Below, piece by piece: positions 13,645 through 14,999 of a stretch of 14,999 nucleotides of DNA. Each line of letters starts with the position of its first letter. The first letter of the stretch is position 1. The stretch lies in assembly GCA_002937555.1 (NCBI GenBank), contig PTKB01000029.1:1-14999 (forward strand), in the 5' to 3' direction. Position numbers and translations under genes: made by a program. Origin of the DNA: Alphaproteobacteria bacterium MarineAlpha10_Bin2. Lineage in GTDB: Bacteria > Pseudomonadota > Alphaproteobacteria > UBA828. Under the pieces are notes generated by a model. That model ran no database searches. It was not told the origin of the DNA and saw only the letters and a program-made list of their open reading frames with translations.

Positions 13645-14999
13645 GTGACGTCGCCAGACAGACGGGAAGAAGTCAGAGTCCAAATCGAGCATTTAAGCAC
13701 CCGGCCGAACAGCATATTGCGTGCTTTGGACCGAGTGGCGTCCCGGTTTATCGACGATAATGCGTACCCTGACCCCGATGACAAGCTGCGGGCAAAAGTC
13801 TTTGTCATCTCGCATTTCTTATCTCCGAACCTGGCGCTTGCCATCGCCGCCATGCTTTATTTTGGTGCCGGCGTTGCCTCGTCGAGCCTGTACTGGCTGG
13901 TTCTCGGTTTCGCCTTATTTTTCGTTTATCCTTTTGTCGTCAAGCGGGGGATTTCTTACCGCATCGCCAGCGTCCCTTCTCTGGTGCAATTTTCGCTGCT
14001 CGTCTATTCCGCACTCTATTATTTCAACGGCATCCAATCGTTCATCATTCCTTGGATCGCCTCAATTCCGGTGGTGGGCATGCTGTTTCTCGGCGTGCGC
14101 GGGGCGATCTTAACCTGCCTCCTTGCGACGATCGGCCTCTTGACCATGCTCTTTATTCACATGTCGGGCCATGAATTTCCCCAGACCGTGGTCGGCGAAT
14201 GGCAATCGCTGGCGTTTATCTTCTCGACTTCGCTTTGCGTAATATTCGTCTCGGGTATCGTGCTTGCGCATTTGAGCTTATACCGAATGTCGCAGCGCCG
14301 CCTGCAAATCGAATTGATGCGCCACCAGCAAACCACCGCACGATTTCGCCAGGCCAGAGACTCGGCGAACGAAGCCAGCCTCGCGAAATCGCGCTTTCTC
14401 GCCACCGCCTCGCATGAATTTCGCACGCCGCTCACGACGATTCAGGCGGGCGTCGATCTGTTGTTGCGCTACCGCGATAAGATGGACGAGAGCCAGGGAG
14501 CGGAGTATCTCCATGATGTCACGCGTCAGGTAAAAACCATCACCCGTTTATTGGACAATCTTCTGCTCGTCGGCGAGGAGGACGAGACCGACATCGAATA
14601 TAAGCCCGAGGTCATTAAGCTCGCCGATGTGTGCGAGGATATGGTGCGCCAAATGCGCCTCAGCGCCGAAGAAAACCAGAATTTGAAAATCAATTTTTCC
14701 GGAGATTGCAAAACCGCGTTCATGGACGAAGGGATACTTCGGCGAATCCTTTCCAACCTGCTATCGAACGCGATCAAATATTCGCCGCCCGACGCCGACG
14801 TCTCCCTCACCGTGACACGCCGGGACGACAGCATCCTGCTCCAGGTCGACGATCACGGTGAAGGCATTGCCGAAGACGAAGTGGAACGCATCTTCGAACG
14901 CTATTACCGGGTCAGCGATACCGCGCGTGTGGGCGGTACCGGTTTGGGGTTGTCGATCTTCAAGGCGGCGGTGGAAGCGCATCACGGGACCTTCCGGGT
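13645..14999 (+). CDS. Membrane sensor histidine kinase (C-terminus beyond window)
   Basis: An open frame of 451 codons running off the right edge. A short cytoplasmic N-terminus precedes about six hydrophobic segments (roughly 60-78, 82-100, 110-127, 131-150, 152-172 and 187-212) with almost no periplasmic loop, so sensing is probably within the membrane. The cytoplasmic part has a HisKA domain with H257 in TASHEFRTPLTT, an HATPase N box SNLLSNAIKYS (N371, N375), G1 DDHGEG (402-407) and G2 GGTGLGLSIFKA. It would autophosphorylate and pass phosphate to a response regulator; any receiver domain or partner lies past 14999. The start is GTG at 13645-13647 after AAGGAAG with a spacer of about 8-10 nt; no better upstream ATG is in frame. 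It diverges from the aminotransferase gene. Confidence 0.93.
   Translation, partial: MTSPDRREEVRVQIEHLSTRPNSILRALDRVASRFIDDNAYPDPDDKLRAKVFVISHFLSPNLALAIAAMLYFGAGVASSSLYWLVLGFALFFVYPFVVKRGISYRIASVPSLVQFSLLVYSALYYFNGIQSFIIPWIASIPVVGMLFLGVRGAILTCLLATIGLLTMLFIHMSGHEFPQTVVGEWQSLAFIFSTSLCVIFVSGIVLAHLSLYRMSQRRLQIELMRHQQTTARFRQARDSANEASLAKSRFLATASHEFRTPLTTIQAGVDLLLRYRDKMDESQGAEYLHDVTRQVKTITRLLDNLLLVGEEDETDIEYKPEVIKLADVCEDMVRQMRLSAEENQNLKINFSGDCKTAFMDEGILRRILSNLLSNAIKYSPPDADVSLTVTRRDDSILLQVDDHGEGIAEDEVERIFERYYRVSDTARVGGTGLGLSIFKAAVEAHHGTFR

Noticed and set aside
1..14999. A novel defence, mobile or biosynthetic island
   Set aside because: No integrase, transposase, toxin-antitoxin pair, restriction enzyme, NRPS/PKS or tRNA-flanked boundary is visible. 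Base composition looks even by eye. The novelty lies in individual enzymes and their grouping.

Overview
The window is GC-rich, compactly coded chromosomal DNA with short intergenic gaps. It has a mixed metabolic and regulatory gene content typical of a free-living alphaproteobacterium. The clues are a cysteine-free Crp/Fnr regulator with a winged helix, an HDLRQP-type hybrid histidine kinase, and several solute-catabolism families. This placement is inferred from style and gene families, not from a marker gene. I see no rRNA, tRNA, CRISPR array, insertion sequence or phage gene, and no stretch over 300 bases lacks a gene.

Region 1 (1-2946, all minus strand): a Crp/Fnr-type regulator (GTG start) is followed downstream by a metal-dependent cyclase/formamidase-like hydrolase, a CobW/ZNG1-type GTPase metallochaperone, and the first 72 residues of an amidase. 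The last three are tightly spaced and look like one transcript for hydrolysis of an amide or lactam, with its own metal-delivery protein.

Region 2 (2947-7972): a PhyH-type 2-oxoglutarate dioxygenase diverges from the regulator behind a recognisable sigma70-like promoter. A RidA-family gene converges on it. Divergent from ridA runs a four-gene plus-strand operon: crotonase-fold enzyme, SnoaL/NTF2-like protein, DapA-superfamily lyase and a soluble histidine kinase-receiver hybrid. The RidA, crotonase and DapA-like proteins all lack the catalytic residues that define the best-known members of their families. They are therefore probably not the textbook imine deaminase, enoyl-CoA hydratase and dihydrodipicolinate synthase.

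Region 3 (8080-10111, minus strand): nagA (TTG start) and a ROK-family sugar kinase form a translationally linked pair for N-acetylglucosamine salvage.

Region 4 (10231-14999): a metallo-beta-lactamase-fold hydrolase carries a histone H1-like tail built of seven AKPKxx hexapeptides. A hydantoin/Asp/Glu racemase-family protein has both catalytic cysteines replaced. A class III PLP aminotransferase overlaps it tail to tail by 4 bp. A membrane histidine kinase (GTG start) runs off the right edge.

The most unusual items are the cysteine-less racemase homologue, the basic-tailed MBL hydrolase, and the clustering of three enzymes with substituted active sites in the crotonase-aldolase locus. I see no convincing defence or mobile system.
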